DNA of 64,000 nucleotides, taken from assembly GCA_963759955.1 (NCBI GenBank), contig CAVXCA010000044.1:4941-68940 (forward strand), read 5' to 3'. The stretch comes from Roseiarcus sp963759955 (GTDB taxonomy: Bacteria; Pseudomonadota; Alphaproteobacteria; Rhizobiales; Beijerinckiaceae). A model generated the notes under the pieces. The model saw only the letters and a program-made list of their open reading frames with translations, did no database searches and was not told the origin of the DNA. Within the stretch, counting starts at the first letter, position 1. Each line of letters starts with the position of its first letter. Shown here piece by piece: positions 63,530-64,000 of this stretch. Both the position numbers and the translations under genes were made by a program.

Positions 63530-64000
63530 CCTGAACCGCCAGTCCGACATCTACGCCCGCGAGGGCGTGAGCCTCGATCGGTCGACCCTGACAGACTGGG
63601 TCGGGCGCGCCGCTTGGCTGTTGCAGCCGATAGCGGAGCGGATTGGCGACTACGCCCGCGCCGGCCCCGTTGTCCACGCCGACGACACGCCGATTCCGGT
63701 TCAGGATCCTGGGCGCGGACGCACAAAGAGCGGACGATTATGGGTCGTCGTGCGCGACGAGGGGAACTGGGCCTCCGCGAAGCCGCCGGCCGCCTATTAC
63801 CGCTATTCCCCCGACCGCAAGGGCGAGCATGCCCAGGCGCTGCTCGCGTCCGTGTCGGGCTTTCTGCACGCCGACGCTTATGCCGGTTTCGACAAGCTCT
63901 ATGAGCCGGATCCCAAGACCGGGCGGCCGCGGCTTCTGCCCGTGGCGTGTTGGGCTCACGCGCGGCGCGAACTCTTCGATGAACACGCCCGAACCAGGTC

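Larger units (their letters stand above)
54518..64000. mobile_element. Integrated plasmid-like island (right end beyond the window)
   Basis: The region begins at a split tRNA-Gly, carries a tyrosine integrase, a type II restriction-modification pair, a DNA-binding-like gene, a Rep-like winged-helix gene with iteron-like repeats, a toxin-antitoxin pair and nested insertion sequences. Base composition drops and codon use is less GC-biased than in the chromosomal genes to the left, most clearly at 55.8-60.4 kb. The right boundary is not in the window. Confidence 0.75.
60629..64000 (+). mobile_element. IS66-family element, interrupted and running off the window
   Basis: Contains the three-gene tnpA-tnpB-tnpC set. 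The left end is placed at GTAA (60629), the usual start of IS66 ends; the right end is beyond the window, so the inverted repeat and target duplication cannot be checked. An IS256-family element is inserted in tnpC. Confidence 0.8.
61541..64000 (+). pseudogene. tnpC: IS66-family transposase TnpC, split by IS256 insertion
   Basis: The N-terminal 200 residues (61541-62142) hold the coiled coil and the zinc-finger-like CPACGSGRLRKIGDEERE and VRPKLSCRDCE. Reading stops at a TGA just inside the IS256 element. The frame resumes after the right target duplication: LPLNR is followed by QSDIYAREGVSLDRSTLTDW, the catalytic VVHADDTPIPV and ACWAHARRELFDEHA up to the window end. Removing the insert and one 9-bp copy restores one frame. 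Confidence 0.9.

Overview
The window is high-GC chromosomal DNA of an alphaproteobacterium, most likely a Hyphomicrobiales (Rhizobiales) member. Pointers are an NdvA/ChvA-type glucan exporter, DUF2865 and SDHAF4 (DUF1674) proteins, an intracellular PHB depolymerase, a second-type GltX, a CtrA-like TTAA-N7-TTAAC box and an Omp25/31-style beta-barrel gene. The genus cannot be fixed from sequence reading alone.

Layout. 1-8.8 kb: 5' part of an IlvD/Edd-family dehydratase, tRNA-Arg(UCG), an outer-membrane barrel gene split by an IS630-family element, accA, then a ribose-type locus (permease, binding protein, ribokinase) with no ATPase gene and a frameshifted kinase. 8.9-13.5 kb: a lipoprotein L,D-transpeptidase behind CtrA-like boxes, and a signalling module of a LuxR-type response regulator facing a FIST-domain (NosP-like) sensor plus hybrid histidine kinase. 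14-22.7 kb: glutamine amidotransferase, M48 protease, an unrecognised pair of genes sharing a Gln-rich helical motif, xseA, a second IS630 copy, a DsrC-like protein lacking its C-terminal cysteine, and a DUF2865 protein. 22.6-54.4 kb: mainly ordinary chromosomal genes: gltX, a family 21 glycosyltransferase, a cobW/WD40/Old-Yellow-Enzyme operon, hemH, msrB, ndvA, purU, tesA with a YbbA/YbbP-like ABC transporter (permease frameshifted), an acyl-CoA synthetase, ftsH, tlpA, argH, a DUF1778/GNAT toxin-antitoxin pair, mtnD, purH, rsmB, an SDHAF4 gene, an L,D-transpeptidase, phaZ and an ABC-2 exporter.

54.5-64 kb is a mobile element. It starts in the 5' half of a tRNA-Gly(UCC) gene, next to a tyrosine integrase. 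It carries a PaeR7I/XhoI-like restriction-modification pair, a DNA-binding-like protein whose gene contains five near-palindromic 18-bp sites and a perfect 100-bp duplication, a small winged-helix (Rep-like) gene followed by three 22-bp iteron-like repeats and an AT-rich tract, and a RelE/ParE-type toxin-antitoxin pair. It ends in the window with an IS66-family element that is itself split by an IS256-family element with a clear 9-bp target duplication. The parts read as an integrated plasmid-like island: int for integration, RM and TA modules for maintenance, and a possible iteron origin.

Three chromosomal genes are broken: the barrel gene by IS630, rbsK and the YbbP-like permease by apparent single-base insertions. 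Each can be tested by resequencing. The strongest candidates for something undescribed are the Gln-rich gene pair (16.1-17.3 kb) and the control region of the island (58.5-60.0 kb).
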